Shown: positions 8,897 to 18,770 of the stretch, in pieces
How the letters are laid out: every line of letters begins with the position of its first letter
How positions within the stretch are numbered: the first letter of the stretch is position 1
DNA from: Chitinophaga agri
Lineage (GTDB): Bacteria > Bacteroidota > Bacteroidia > Chitinophagales > Chitinophagaceae
Assembly: GCF_010093065.1 (NCBI RefSeq)
Contig: NZ_CP048113.1
Coordinates: forward strand, 620,001-684,000
Direction of reading: 5' to 3'
Length of the DNA: 64,000 bases
Notes under the pieces: generated by a model
Told to the model about the DNA's origin: nothing
Databases searched by the model: none
The model's input: only the letters and a program-made list of their open reading frames with translations
Position numbers and translations under genes: made by a program

Positions 8897-9442
8897 ATGG
8901 CCAGCCACCGGATTTAACCTCTCACTAACAGGGGAAAAATACCTGTTAACATGGTATTGATTAAATGCATTCCGTTAGTCGCTATCATTGTGACCATCAA
9001 TGGACAGACTATTTCGTGGGAAGGAATAAAAATACACCCCATGTTTCGATGTGAATGATATTGTTGGTGATATGCATGTATCCGATATTTCCATCTTCGT
9101 CGCTGACTGTGTCCTTTTCTGTCCTGATCATGCACTGAAGGAAAAAGGTAACCTGAACCTCAACAGGGATAATACGGTAGGTGAGCTGAAAGCTAGTATG
9201 ACAAAGGCTTTCCTCGATCTTACTCACCGACGTTTGAATCCTGTTTGGGCTTAATAGTTCAAAAAGGGAAGGGCCGTCAGCGGACACTCTTTTTTATTGC
9301 GTGCCCGTGTCTGCTGCTGATGGGAGTAATTGCTACAATTTAACCTTATTGGGAACAGTCAGGTCAGCGGGCAACCAGGTTTCCCCTGTACCTGGTTATT
9401 GGCATAATGTTGTGTGCTCTGACATTATTAAAATGATGTTGT
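8897..9442. other. Gene-poor gap with short unconvincing frames
   Basis: No gene can be supported here. Two short plus-strand frames lie almost end to end in different phases: 8951-9058 (35 codons from ATG) and 9051-9254 (67 codons from GTG). A minus-strand frame covers 9009-9287. None matches a family I know. The plus-strand pair could be a decayed or frameshifted small gene, but chance is an adequate explanation. Confidence 0.3.
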
Positions 9443-10531
9443 ATGAAAAGCACTATTGTAAACATTGCCGTGGCCCTGGCTATTACCTCGCTGGGCGCCT
9501 GCTCCAGAGATGACGATCACCCGGGAGATAAACTGGAACTCGTCTTTGAAGATAATACCTATCAGCTGACAGGAGTAGCAAAAGAATCCAACGGTCGCTT
9601 ACTGGTCAATTATCCGCGTTGGTCAGATCGCTATCAGTATGCGGTCGTAACTACGAGTGGAAAGACAGGCAAAGTGCCTTACCCGGATGTGTCAACCAAC
9701 GAGTGGCAGCATGGTCTTTCTGGTTTGAACAAATGGGTGTGTGTACAGTCGGTTTACTTTGATGATGGGGGTACACTCTGGGTGCTCGATCCGTCAGCCC
9801 CCCGATTAGAAACTATTCAGGGTAATGGTGCGAAACTGGTGAAGATGGATAAACAGTCTAATACCATCAGTCGCACCTATTCATTTACTAATATACTTGC
9901 GGATACCTCGTATGTGAATGATGTGCGTGTAGATGTCAAAAGGCAGTATGCTTATCTGACGGAGTCCAAAGGGGGCGGGATCATTGTAGCAGACCTTGCC
10001 GACGGACGGATGCGTCGTGTATTACAGGCACACTATTCCACCATCTCAGACCCTGCCTATAAATTCATCATTGATGGAAGGGAGCTGATGAAAGATGGCA
10101 GACCTGCCAAGTTCAATTCAGATGGTATTGCATTGACACCGGACGGTGACTGGCTGTATTATAAGCCGCTGTCTGATGACAAGCTTTATCGTATAAAGAC
10201 CGAATATCTGCGGGACTGGAACAGGACAGATGGTGACCTGGGAAGCAGGGTGGAAGACCTCGGTCATTTCACCACCACCGATGGAATGATCTTTGACGCC
10301 AAAGGCAACCTCTACCTCGGCGACCTGCAGGGATACCGGATCGTTAAACTGGATACAAATCTCAAGATGACAACTATCGTGAAAGACGACCGGCTGATAT
10401 GGCCTGATAGCTACTCCATTGCAGATGGTTACCTGTATATCAGCTGTTCGCAGATACAGAAACAGCCTGACTATAATAATGGCATCGACAAACGAACTTC
10501 TCCCTATACAGTGTACCGGATCAAAATATAG
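9443..10531 (+). CDS. Major royal jelly protein/yellow-like lipoprotein
   Basis: The 362-residue product has a lipoprotein signal ending in SLGAC (lipid cysteine at residue 20). The mature part is a beta-propeller of the royal jelly/yellow family: the segments GRLLVNYPRW, GGTLWVLDPSAPR, YVNDVRVDVKRQYAYLTESKGGGIIVADL, FNSDGIALTPDGDWLYYKPL and IFDAKGNLYLGDL recur in that order in bacterial members. These proteins are often annotated as gluconolactonase-like or L-dopachrome tautomerase-related, but bacterial functions are mostly untested. It would sit in the periplasm or on the outer membrane. It is a single gene followed by a terminator. Confidence 0.85.
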   Translation: MKSTIVNIAVALAITSLGACSRDDDHPGDKLELVFEDNTYQLTGVAKESNGRLLVNYPRWSDRYQYAVVTTSGKTGKVPYPDVSTNEWQHGLSGLNKWVCVQSVYFDDGGTLWVLDPSAPRLETIQGNGAKLVKMDKQSNTISRTYSFTNILADTSYVNDVRVDVKRQYAYLTESKGGGIIVADLADGRMRRVLQAHYSTISDPAYKFIIDGRELMKDGRPAKFNSDGIALTPDGDWLYYKPLSDDKLYRIKTEYLRDWNRTDGDLGSRVEDLGHFTTTDGMIFDAKGNLYLGDLQGYRIVKLDTNLKMTTIVKDDRLIWPDSYSIADGYLYISCSQIQKQPDYNNGIDKRTSPYTVYRIKI

Positions 10532-10548
10532 CGCCCGAACAACAAATA

Positions 10549-10580
10549 AAAAGGACTGTCCTGCGGCAGTCTCTTTTTAT
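10549..10580 (+). terminator. Terminator after royal-jelly-like gene
   Basis: The GACTG and CAGTC arms are extended by an AAAAAG/CTTTTT outer pairing and run into TTTTTATTTTT. It is 18 bp past the stop codon. Confidence 0.7.
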
Positions 10581-10680
10581 TTTTGGGTATTGTAATCGGC
10601 TGGAAATAACAAAAAAAAGTAAATTGCAGGTAATAAACAATTTGTTATCCCCGGCTACGTGTAGCTTTAAAACGAGAATT

Positions 10681-11322
10681 ATGCTTAGAAGTAATGATGC
10701 AGCCAGATTCTGGAACTGGTTTGAGCAAAGGAATGAGGACTTCCGTTTTTTCAGAGAAATGGATCAGGACGAGATCGTTAGTTTATTTGATGAACTGACG
10801 GAGCAGCTGCATTTGTACTGCACGAGCCTGTACTTTGAAATGCGCGTGGATGAACAGAACCAGGGCGAACTGGTGATCACTGCCAATTGCGACCAGGATT
10901 TCTTTGATGATGCGGAATATCTCGTCGGGAAAGCACCTCAGATAGAGCGCTGGACGTTTACTGCGCTTATTCAGGCAGACAGTGACGGTGGAACAATTGA
11001 GTACGGGGAACTGGAGCTGATAGCAGAAGATATGTGGTTCACTGCAGTGGAAGATCCAGACCTTCCTGAAAAACTGAATATCGTTGTCCATATCAGCGAT
11101 TACGAATCCCTTAAGCAGAATGAGAATCTTGATGATGCTGTGTTTATTTTGCTGCAAAGTCTTCTCGGTGAGAAGTCGTTTGCAGAGAATATCAGTGTAT
11201 ATATAGTCAGGGATTTACCCGAATCTATGGAGGAAGATGAATTCCCCACATTAGATACGTTGCCTGCATACATTGCTTACCTGAAGTCGGAGCGTAATAC
11301 GGCGATGGGGAATTTGTCGTAG
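10681..11322 (+). CDS. Acidic cytoplasmic protein of unknown function
   Basis: The 213-residue product has no signal peptide or membrane segment and is rich in aspartate and glutamate. It starts with FWNWFEQRNEDFRFF, continues with a helix (DEIVSLFDELTEQLHLYC) and then beta-rich segments (LYFEMRVDEQ, ELVITANCDQDFFDDAEYLVGKAP, WTFTALIQ). I have seen similar layouts in uncharacterised proteins but cannot name a function. The frame is open further upstream to a TTG at 10624, but the ATG at 10681 opens directly on the conserved-looking FWNWF segment and is preferred. No operon partner is visible. Confidence 0.75.
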   Translation: MLRSNDAARFWNWFEQRNEDFRFFREMDQDEIVSLFDELTEQLHLYCTSLYFEMRVDEQNQGELVITANCDQDFFDDAEYLVGKAPQIERWTFTALIQADSDGGTIEYGELELIAEDMWFTAVEDPDLPEKLNIVVHISDYESLKQNENLDDAVFILLQSLLGEKSFAENISVYIVRDLPESMEEDEFPTLDTLPAYIAYLKSERNTAMGNLS

Positions 11323-11862
11323 CATCAGGAGCAGGAATTTAACATTGCCAGTCATTCCAAATATTTTAATGGGCTATATCTGTAAGGATGGAGCCCTTTT
11401 CTATTTTATAAAACAGGTATTCATCACATCATCTCCGCCGCATTCCAATTCCTGATTATGGTATCCCTTAAGGATCAGCGACCTGCAACCGGATATTTAT
11501 TTTATCCGATATAAAGATTGGCACAAGGAAGCCGGGGGGTGGAATAATATTACTGGCGCCAGGCAGTAGTCCTAACCGGATCAGTGTTCTCCCAGCTCTC
11601 CATCAGGCGCTGGGGGGACAAGCCATCTGTCCCTGTATCTGACCGTATTCAGTCCTTCATAGCCCCTGGATTTAAAAATGTGGATAATAAAATATCAGTG
11701 TTAATGATACTGATAGTTAACTTATTGTGCAGTGGACAAGCAACTGAGCAGGTGAAATCTGGTCTGGAATCGTCGTGTGATATTACATTCTTGATAAATA
11801 TGTGTATTTTTCGGCCCGGTAGCATTAGAGAAACTGCTAAAATATCCCGAATACTGATTAAT
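11323..11862. other. Intergenic region upstream of the beta-helix protein
   Basis: This 540-bp gap contains a weak hairpin near 11369-11396 (GGGCT/AGCCC followed by TTTTCTATTTT), which could end the upstream transcript. The frame of the downstream gene stays open back to 11584 (GTG), but that extension does not look like a protein N terminus. Nothing else is recognised. Confidence 0.4.
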
Positions 11863-14800
11863 ATGAAACCTACAGGTGTTAAACTCCTGCTTATTACCAT
11901 ATCTATCTTTTGTATCTTTTCTTCAGCCAGCGCAGCTGTTTTTACCGTTACAACACAGGCTGACAGCGGTCCCGGTTCACTAAGAGACGCAATTACAAAA
12001 GCTAACAGCAACGGTATTACGGAGAAAGACTATATCTACTTTAATATTTCTGTCACCTCACCGGCACGGCCAGTGATCACGCTGAACAGCGATCTGCCCG
12101 CTTTGAGCAGTAACATCGTCGTGGATGCGTCCACGCAGGCATCATCTGTATACGGGGTCAGTACTGCAAGGGTGATGCTCATGAGAGATAATAATCTGAA
12201 TACTTTTTATGCACTCAGTATCGCCAATGCTGTTGGCGTGGAGATCTATGGCCTGGTGCTCGCAACCAATGGTACCGTGGGAGAGAGCTATGGTATTCAG
12301 ATCACAGGTACTTCTTCTGATATTACGATCGGGGGCACCGGTAAGGGCAATGTGATCTATGGTTATCGCTACGGCATTCATGGCGTAGCACCGAATGCCG
12401 ATCCGAAGACCATCAGTAATGTCATCATACAGAGTAATATTATCGGGATGAAAGAAGATGGCCAGATCGCTGCGGATGCTTATTCCTGTTTTCAGCCCGT
12501 CTTAATTACGCGGCTGGACGGCGTGACATTAGGTGGTAACAGGGTCGATCTGGGTAATACTATTGCAGGTACCGGCACAGGAGTATTTCTTTCGCTGGAT
12601 GCAGGAAATGCCCTTGTTGCTTTTAATAAGATCGGTACAGATGTCGATGGTACGGCTGCTACTGCCTCTCCGTTTTTTCAGGAGCAATACCTGGGGGTCT
12701 CAGGTGCTACAAACGGTACCGTGGCAGTGACGGATAACCTGATCGCAGGTCAGAGTTTATATGGCATATCACTGTCCGGTTTGCGTAACAGTACTTTCAG
12801 GATCCAGCGTAATGAGATCGGAACGGAGATCACTGGTACGGCGGTACTGGGACAACGTTCATCGGGTATTCTGATCAGCGATTGTGCAAAGGGTACGATC
12901 GGTGGTACTATGTCAGACAAGAACATCATTGCCGGCTGTTATGATGTACCCGTATACGTGATTGCCTCTTATCAGGTAACTGTCTCACAGAATGAAATGT
13001 TCTGTAATAACAATACGACCATCATTTCCGCTCCGGCAAACAGTATACAGCTGGCCCGGTGGAATCCCGCAGATGGAAGACCAGCACCTTTTGTACACGT
13101 ACTTACCTGTAACGCCACTACCATCAGCGGTACGGCCACTCCTAATGCAAAGATGGAAGCATTTGTTCCTTTCAAATGTGGTAACGGCCGTAAATGTGAT
13201 GGCAGAAATTATATAGAAACATTCTTTGCAGGGGCAGATGGTAAATGGTCATACGCACTGAAAGGACGCGATGGGGTGATCTTCTCTGCCACGGATCCTT
13301 CCGGTGCTACTTCTGATTACAGCAATCCGGTGTGGAGTGAAGACATCCTGCAGAACATTACCCATACTGCCTGCGGAAAGACGACTGGTAGTATCAATAA
13401 CCGCATTCTGTACAATGCTATGCCTTTCCACTGGGAAGATGAAAATGGTAACACCGTCGGTACCGATACTTCGCTGATAAATGTACCCGCAGGTAAATAC
13501 AGACTGGTGATGTATGGTGCGGGTTGTAATAAACCGGAGTGTATTGAATACTCTCCCTTTTTTGAAGTAGAGAACAGGACGCCGCTCGTCCAGGCAGCTG
13601 GCGGCATTATCACGCCCGCTACCTGTGGCTTTAATAATGGTAGTATCTCCAACCTGGTGTTCAAAGGGATCAACCTGAAAATCAAATGGTATAACGCTAC
13701 TGCACCCGCGGTAACTATAGGGCGGTTGGGCAGTATCAGCAATCTGTCTCCGGGTACCTATTTTGTGGAGATCACGGATACGGTGAATGGTTGTGCTGCC
13801 ACTGGCGGTCCCTTTGAAATAAAGGCCATTAATGCCCCTGTGCTGGACGTAAGTGGCCTGCTTTTACAGGACGCAGCATGTAGTCAGCCGACGGGCAGTA
13901 TCACTGGTCTGAAAGTAACCGGCACCGGTACACTTACCTATACCTGGACAAATGCCACAGGCGCCACCGTTGGTAATACGACAGACCTGGTGAACATTCC
14001 TGCAGGCACGTATACATTGGCTTTTTCAGATCAGTCGGGATGTCCGGCAGCACCTTCACAACCGTTTGTAATAGCGGCTCCTGGCAATATCGTCATCGAC
14101 AGGACAGGCCTCGTTGTCACAGAGGCTGCCTGCACGGCCGATAATGGCAGTATCACTGGTTTACGGGCCATTAATGCGGAACGTATCCGCTGGATGGATG
14201 TGAATGGCGCAGTACTTGGTACAGGCCTTGACCTGACGAACCTCGCACCGGGCAATTACCGCCTGGAGATCACCAATGCCTATGGTTGTAATGCAACGCA
14301 GGATTTTGATATTGAACGACACCAGCCGACGCTGATCACGATGACCAGTTCCAATACCGTGCATCCGGTTTGTAATATGAATAATGGTAGCGTGACCAAT
14401 CTGGTATTAACAGGAGGGACGCCATTGAGCTACCGCTGGCTGGACCGAAATGATGCAGAGGTCAGCAATGCCAGCGACCTGCTGAACGTGGGAGATGGGG
14501 TGTTCAGGCTATATGTAACTGATGTGGAGCAATGTGAACAGCTGGTCTCTACGATCATCCTGAGGACCCCCAATTTACCACATATTGATGCGTCCTTTGT
14601 GTCTATACTGGATGACGTTTGCAGCATGACCTCCGGTATGATCACCGGTGTGGCAGTAGATGGCAAGGAGCCTTTGTCCTACGCCTGGCTGAATCCCGAT
14701 AGTGCGATCGTCTCAAACAGCCTGCATGCCGAGGCGCTGCCAGGTGGCTATGCTTATACCCTGCGGGTAACGGATGGGTATGGCTGTGTTGTATACGGTC

Positions 14801-15351
14801 AGCCGATCACGATCGAGGCTGTCGACATCCTCTTATTGGCGCCTGCTGTCAAAGAGGCGATCATTATGAAAGGTATGCCAGCAACTATCAAGGTAAATAA
14901 CCGGAACCAGGGTACTTATTATCTTTTCAAACCTGGTACTGAATGGTCGATGAATAATGCTACCGGAGAGTTCACGATAGATGAGATCACCACTACCACG
15001 ACCTTTGGCATTTACTATCAGTTCGGAGAATGTATCAGTCCGACGACCTATTTTAAGGTGGACGTGATCGATGCCATCAAAATATATGCCCCTACAGCAT
15101 TCTCACCTAATGGTGACGGTCAGAACGATATTTTCAGGCCGAGAGGCATCGGCGTATCTTCCTATACACTGTTCTCTGTAATGGATCGCTGGGGCAATCC
15201 GGTATTTAGCACCAAAGATATCAATACCGGATGGGATGGCACCTTCCGTGGGAAAAGGGTAGAGACGGGTGGTTATGTGTGGCTGGTACAGGGAATAGAC
15301 ATCCTCGGGCAACCTGTCCAGGAGAAAGGGGCGGTGCTGGTGGTGTACTGA
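11863..15351 (+). CDS. Secreted beta-helix protein with type IX C-terminal signal
   Basis: From the ATG at 11863 the product is 1162 residues with a clean signal peptide (MKPTGVKLLLITISIF to ASAAV, about 26 residues). Residues about 30-380 look like a right-handed parallel beta-helix, with SLRDAI near the start and repeated units such as GNVIYGYRYGIHG and GNTIAGTGTGVFL. A long run of Ig-like/SprB-type repeats follows, each with a cysteine before an NGSI-like turn (TCGFNNGSI, ACTADNGSI). The last 90 residues (APTAFSPNGDGQNDIF, RWGNPVF, GWDGTFRGK) are the gliding-motility-associated type-B C-terminal domain that directs export by the type IX system. It is probably a surface adhesin or glycan-binding protein. 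The membrane regulator gene follows 65 bp later. Confidence 0.88.
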   Translation: MKPTGVKLLLITISIFCIFSSASAAVFTVTTQADSGPGSLRDAITKANSNGITEKDYIYFNISVTSPARPVITLNSDLPALSSNIVVDASTQASSVYGVSTARVMLMRDNNLNTFYALSIANAVGVEIYGLVLATNGTVGESYGIQITGTSSDITIGGTGKGNVIYGYRYGIHGVAPNADPKTISNVIIQSNIIGMKEDGQIAADAYSCFQPVLITRLDGVTLGGNRVDLGNTIAGTGTGVFLSLDAGNALVAFNKIGTDVDGTAATASPFFQEQYLGVSGATNGTVAVTDNLIAGQSLYGISLSGLRNSTFRIQRNEIGTEITGTAVLGQRSSGILISDCAKGTIGGTMSDKNIIAGCYDVPVYVIASYQVTVSQNEMFCNNNTTIISAPANSIQLARWNPADGRPAPFVHVLTCNATTISGTATPNAKMEAFVPFKCGNGRKCDGRNYIETFFAGADGKWSYALKGRDGVIFSATDPSGATSDYSNPVWSEDILQNITHTACGKTTGSINNRILYNAMPFHWEDENGNTVGTDTSLINVPAGKYRLVMYGAGCNKPECIEYSPFFEVENRTPLVQAAGGIITPATCGFNNGSISNLVFKGINLKIKWYNATAPAVTIGRLGSISNLSPGTYFVEITDTVNGCAATGGPFEIKAINAPVLDVSGLLLQDAACSQPTGSITGLKVTGTGTLTYTWTNATGATVGNTTDLVNIPAGTYTLAFSDQSGCPAAPSQPFVIAAPGNIVIDRTGLVVTEAACTADNGSITGLRAINAERIRWMDVNGAVLGTGLDLTNLAPGNYRLEITNAYGCNATQDFDIERHQPTLITMTSSNTVHPVCNMNNGSVTNLVLTGGTPLSYRWLDRNDAEVSNASDLLNVGDGVFRLYVTDVEQCEQLVSTIILRTPNLPHIDASFVSILDDVCSMTSGMITGVAVDGKEPLSYAWLNPDSAIVSNSLHAEALPGGYAYTLRVTDGYGCVVYGQPITIEAVDILLLAPAVKEAIIMKGMPATIKVNNRNQGTYYLFKPGTEWSMNNATGEFTIDEITTTTTFGIYYQFGECISPTTYFKVDVIDAIKIYAPTAFSPNGDGQNDIFRPRGIGVSSYTLFSVMDRWGNPVFSTKDINTGWDGTFRGKRVETGGYVWLVQGIDILGQPVQEKGAVLVVY

Positions 15352-15416
15352 TCCGGGCCGAAAAAAATGTAGCGGGGATTGCGCAATACAACTTAATATT
15401 GTTTTTTTGCTTAAGT

Positions 15417-18164
15417 ATGTATCGATCTTTCCTCACTATATTTTTGTTAATCATTTTCAGTACGGCTGGACGGGCACAATCTTATTTATCCTATGGACTG
15501 GCATTTAACGGACATGAGGCAGTAGCCGAAAAGAGGACTGCGTTTGAAATCGGTACGCTGCAGCCGCTTTGTTTGTCTGGTGTGGTGAAGCTGGAATTTG
15601 ACCTGAACTTTGTTTCCTATCATCATATTTACTTTGGTTACATCCTCCGTATTATCAATGGTAATCAGAATATTGATCTGATCTATGACCAGCGGATGTC
15701 GCTGTTCCGGGTTATCTCCGGGCAGAAATTCTTTAACATCTCTTTTGCTGCTGAACCTTACCGGCTCTACAATGAATGGAACCGGTTGGTTATTACATTA
15801 GATGCGGGCAACCAGCAGCTCTCTCTTTCATTTAATGACCAGCCTGTCGGCAGTGCCGCCTTTGCGTTTAAAGGCGATTGTTTCCGTTTCCTGTATGGGG
15901 CCAATGATGATGAACGTTTCCATACCCGTGACATTCCGCCTATGCGTATCAAGGACATCCGGATCATTCATGATAACTACCTGCGCCATCACTGGCCGCT
16001 TGAATCGGTTGCGGACACTTTATGTTATGATGCGGTTGGTCATATACCTGCGAAGGTAAAAAATGGTGTGTGGCTGAAACCTGATCATCAGCACTGGCGT
16101 GTGGCCGGCGATTTCCAATTGAACGGGAACGCCGTAGCCGCTTTTGACAGCAGGAATGAACAGTTGCTGATTGCCGGTGTAGACTCCGTGATCACCTACG
16201 ACCTGCGTCAGCCGCAACGGCCACGCACGGCCCGGTCAGCCAGACAGGAGAACATCCTGGTTGGGTGCCAGGGCATTTATGATACGCTGTCCGATCGTTT
16301 CTATGACTACTACATTGATCATCGTAAAGTGGCTGCATACGATCCTGCTGCCGGTAAATGGAGCAGCACATTTCCGGATACCATCCTGACGGAATACTGG
16401 CATGCGAATAAATTCATCTCTCCGGTCGATTCGTCGTTATATGTCATTGGGGGATATGGTCAGCTAAAATATAAGAACCAGGTACAGCGGTATGACTTCC
16501 GCACGGGGCGATGGGAGACGCTGTCTGTCGCTGGCGATCACTTTCCGCCCCGATATCTGGCTGGGCTGGGCATTAATGCCACAGGCGATACAGCTTTTAT
16601 TGCAGGTGGTTATGGCAGTACAACCGGCGATCAGATGCTGGATCCCGGAGTGTATTATGACTTTTTTTCTTTTGACGTCCGTACCCGTACGTTCTCCCGG
16701 CGTTTCAATTTCGATAAGATACATGGCCGTTTTACATTTGCGAACAGTCTGGTCATTGATGCGAAGCGCCGTCAGTATTACGGACTGGTATTCTCCAAGG
16801 ATAGTTTCAATTCGAATCTTCAGTTGTTGCAGGGCTCACTGGATAGGCCGATGTACAAACTAACGGGGACTGCTATACCGTACTCGTTTTATGATGTACA
16901 ATCCTTTGCTGATCTGTACTTCGCCCCCGGAGCGGGTAAACTGATTGCCATCACGCTCCTGTACGATGACCAGGAATTGCCTAAGCGGCAAACGAAGGTG
17001 AAGATCTACACAATTGACTTTCCTCCGCTGGATCTTGATAACGAAGTTGCGGCTACATTGGACGTCACTGAGCATGGTCATTCGTATCAGTGGGTCATCG
17101 CGATCTCGCTGTTTTTACTCGGTTATGGCATCATTTTGTGGTATTCATTCCGTAAGGACAGGCGGTTGAAGCACAATCAGGCCCCTATGCATCCTGATTC
17201 GCCGCAACATCCAGTTGCCCATAGCGCCGCTGGGCAGCCGGCAGCAACGGAACCGGGCGCAATGCCAACGGTGCCGTCATCAACACCTGCACCTGACATT
17301 GAGCCCGATACAGGCGACGCCATCTGCGAAGGATCAGCTATCCCGGTCACTCAGATGAAGACTTCGTTTGCCGTTCCCATTGATGTAACCTTACCAACAT
17401 CTTTACCAGAAAATGCATATTCTCCTCCAGTTGATGTGCCTTCGTCCGCACAATCTTCTATACAGTTATTTGGTCCTTTTCAGGCTTTTAATGAGTTGGG
17501 TACGGAGGTGACGGGGCTCTTCACGCCGCTCATGAAGGAACTGCTATTGCTGATCCTGATCTATACTGTCAGAACAGGGCAGGGGATCACATCTGACGAA
17601 TTAAATGAAGTGCTCTGGAGTGGTAAATCTGCCAAGGATGCCAAGAACAACCGTTCCGTCAATCTCGCGAAGCTGAAAGGTATTCTTGAAAAGATCGGCC
17701 ACTGTATGTTGTACAAGAACTCCGTCTATTGGCAATTTCAGTATACGGAAGGGAAATTCTATCTTGACTATGAGGAATTTATACGTCTTACTAAAACTAA
17801 AGCTACGCCTGACAGGTCGTTGATAACGGCGCTGCTGAAGATCGTCGAATCAGGTGCTTTCCTGGCGAAAACGGAGTACGGCTGGCTGGATGATGTGAAG
17901 GCGGAAGTGAGTAATGCTGTCATTGACATCAGTCTGGCGTATCTGAAACGGGAACCGGCTGATGCTGAGTTTGTGATTCGTATTACTAATGCGATTTTCT
18001 TTTTTGATCGTCTGAATGAAGAGGCCCTGGAGTTTAAGTGTAAGAGCCTGGTGCAGTTGCGCCGGTATTCTCTGGCGAATAATACCTATGAGAAGTTTGT
18101 GAAAGATTACAGGGAGATCTATGGGGAGGAGTTTTATAAGTCTTTTAATGAGGTGATCCGGTAG
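15417..18164 (+). CDS. Membrane-anchored regulator: Kelch-like sensor plus DNA-binding domain
   Basis: From the ATG at 15417 the product is 915 residues: a signal peptide (about 1-20), a LamG/concanavalin-like beta domain (about 30-200), Kelch-like propeller units (about 230-540, for example SSLYVIGGYGQLKYKNQVQRYD and GDTAFIAGGYGST), one membrane segment (WVIAISLFLLGYGIILWYSF, about 556-577), a proline-rich linker, and a cytoplasmic C terminus. The C-terminal part from about 681 (IQLFGPFQAFNELG) resembles an OmpR/SARP-type winged helix (ITSDELNEVLWSG, NRSVNLAKLKGIL) followed by a helical BTAD-like region. It would bind a ligand in the periplasm and act on DNA at the membrane. A longer frame back to 15231 overlaps the upstream gene and lacks a signal at its start. 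Function is inferred. Confidence 0.8.
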   Translation: MYRSFLTIFLLIIFSTAGRAQSYLSYGLAFNGHEAVAEKRTAFEIGTLQPLCLSGVVKLEFDLNFVSYHHIYFGYILRIINGNQNIDLIYDQRMSLFRVISGQKFFNISFAAEPYRLYNEWNRLVITLDAGNQQLSLSFNDQPVGSAAFAFKGDCFRFLYGANDDERFHTRDIPPMRIKDIRIIHDNYLRHHWPLESVADTLCYDAVGHIPAKVKNGVWLKPDHQHWRVAGDFQLNGNAVAAFDSRNEQLLIAGVDSVITYDLRQPQRPRTARSARQENILVGCQGIYDTLSDRFYDYYIDHRKVAAYDPAAGKWSSTFPDTILTEYWHANKFISPVDSSLYVIGGYGQLKYKNQVQRYDFRTGRWETLSVAGDHFPPRYLAGLGINATGDTAFIAGGYGSTTGDQMLDPGVYYDFFSFDVRTRTFSRRFNFDKIHGRFTFANSLVIDAKRRQYYGLVFSKDSFNSNLQLLQGSLDRPMYKLTGTAIPYSFYDVQSFADLYFAPGAGKLIAITLLYDDQELPKRQTKVKIYTIDFPPLDLDNEVAATLDVTEHGHSYQWVIAISLFLLGYGIILWYSFRKDRRLKHNQAPMHPDSPQHPVAHSAAGQPAATEPGAMPTVPSSTPAPDIEPDTGDAICEGSAIPVTQMKTSFAVPIDVTLPTSLPENAYSPPVDVPSSAQSSIQLFGPFQAFNELGTEVTGLFTPLMKELLLLILIYTVRTGQGITSDELNEVLWSGKSAKDAKNNRSVNLAKLKGILEKIGHCMLYKNSVYWQFQYTEGKFYLDYEEFIRLTKTKATPDRSLITALLKIVESGAFLAKTEYGWLDDVKAEVSNAVIDISLAYLKREPADAEFVIRITNAIFFFDRLNEEALEFKCKSLVQLRRYSLANNTYEKFVKDYREIYGEEFYKSFNEVIR

Positions 18165-18770
18165 ATTCTTTCTTAGGGTGACTGGGGCCAGGTGGGCATA
18201 AGTTGTTTCGGGGAAACAGGATATCACCTTTTCCGGACTGTGGTTATGCAACGCCTTCGATGCGCTGTTAATTATTACAAACAGGTAATTTATTGCCATC
18301 TGAACCCCCCATAATGCGTCCTCTAAAGTGCTCCCATCCCTTCAAAATTATTACTTGCTCAAGTCAACGAAATGAACGCAGCTGGTCATCAAGGGGACTA
18401 ACGTACATGCGCAACTGACTGATTGTAATAACAATGCAACTAATTGCCTGTGTCAATTTTTGGGGTAACGTCATTGTATATCCTATAGACACGAGCACCC
18501 CTGCATGCCCCATTCCGCCAACCCGGTGAGCCCTTACCCACACACTCAAAAGCCAGCCACATCTGGCAGAAAAGGCAAAAATCTAAAAAATAATTCCGAT
18601 TAACCCCTCCATTAACCCTTTTGTTAAACCTTTTTTAACCTTCCCGTTAGTTTCTTACACCCACAGCCAAATGCATAGATCTATGTCAGTGAATCCAGCA
18701 TAAAACTCTTTAATCCAGTTATGAAACCACAATTCCACAGACCTCCTCTTTAAAAGGACAAAAAGCAAAT
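18165..18770. other. Long regulatory gap before second SusC locus
   Basis: This 606-bp gap has no gene. It contains four helically phased TTAA(A)CC units at 18600-18640, about 130-170 bp before the SusC start. No exact TAnnTTTG promoter box was found. No strong terminator was seen after the upstream regulator gene. Confidence 0.5.
18600..18640 (+). repeat. Four phased TTAACC direct repeats
   Basis: The units TTAACCC, TTAACCC, TTAAACC and TTAACC begin at 18600, 18612, 18624 and 18635, spacings of 12, 12 and 11 bp, close to one helical turn each. This arrangement is typical of cooperative activator or repressor sites. It lies 131 bp upstream of the SusC start. The binding protein is unknown. 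Confidence 0.5.

Noticed and set aside
11584..11862. Upstream extension of the beta-helix protein
   Set aside because: The frame is open, but the residues before ATG 11863 lack any protein-like pattern and a clean signal peptide begins at that ATG.
15231..15416. Upstream extension of the Kelch/DNA-binding regulator
   Set aside because: It overlaps the previous gene and would bury the signal peptide; ATG 15417 starts directly at it.
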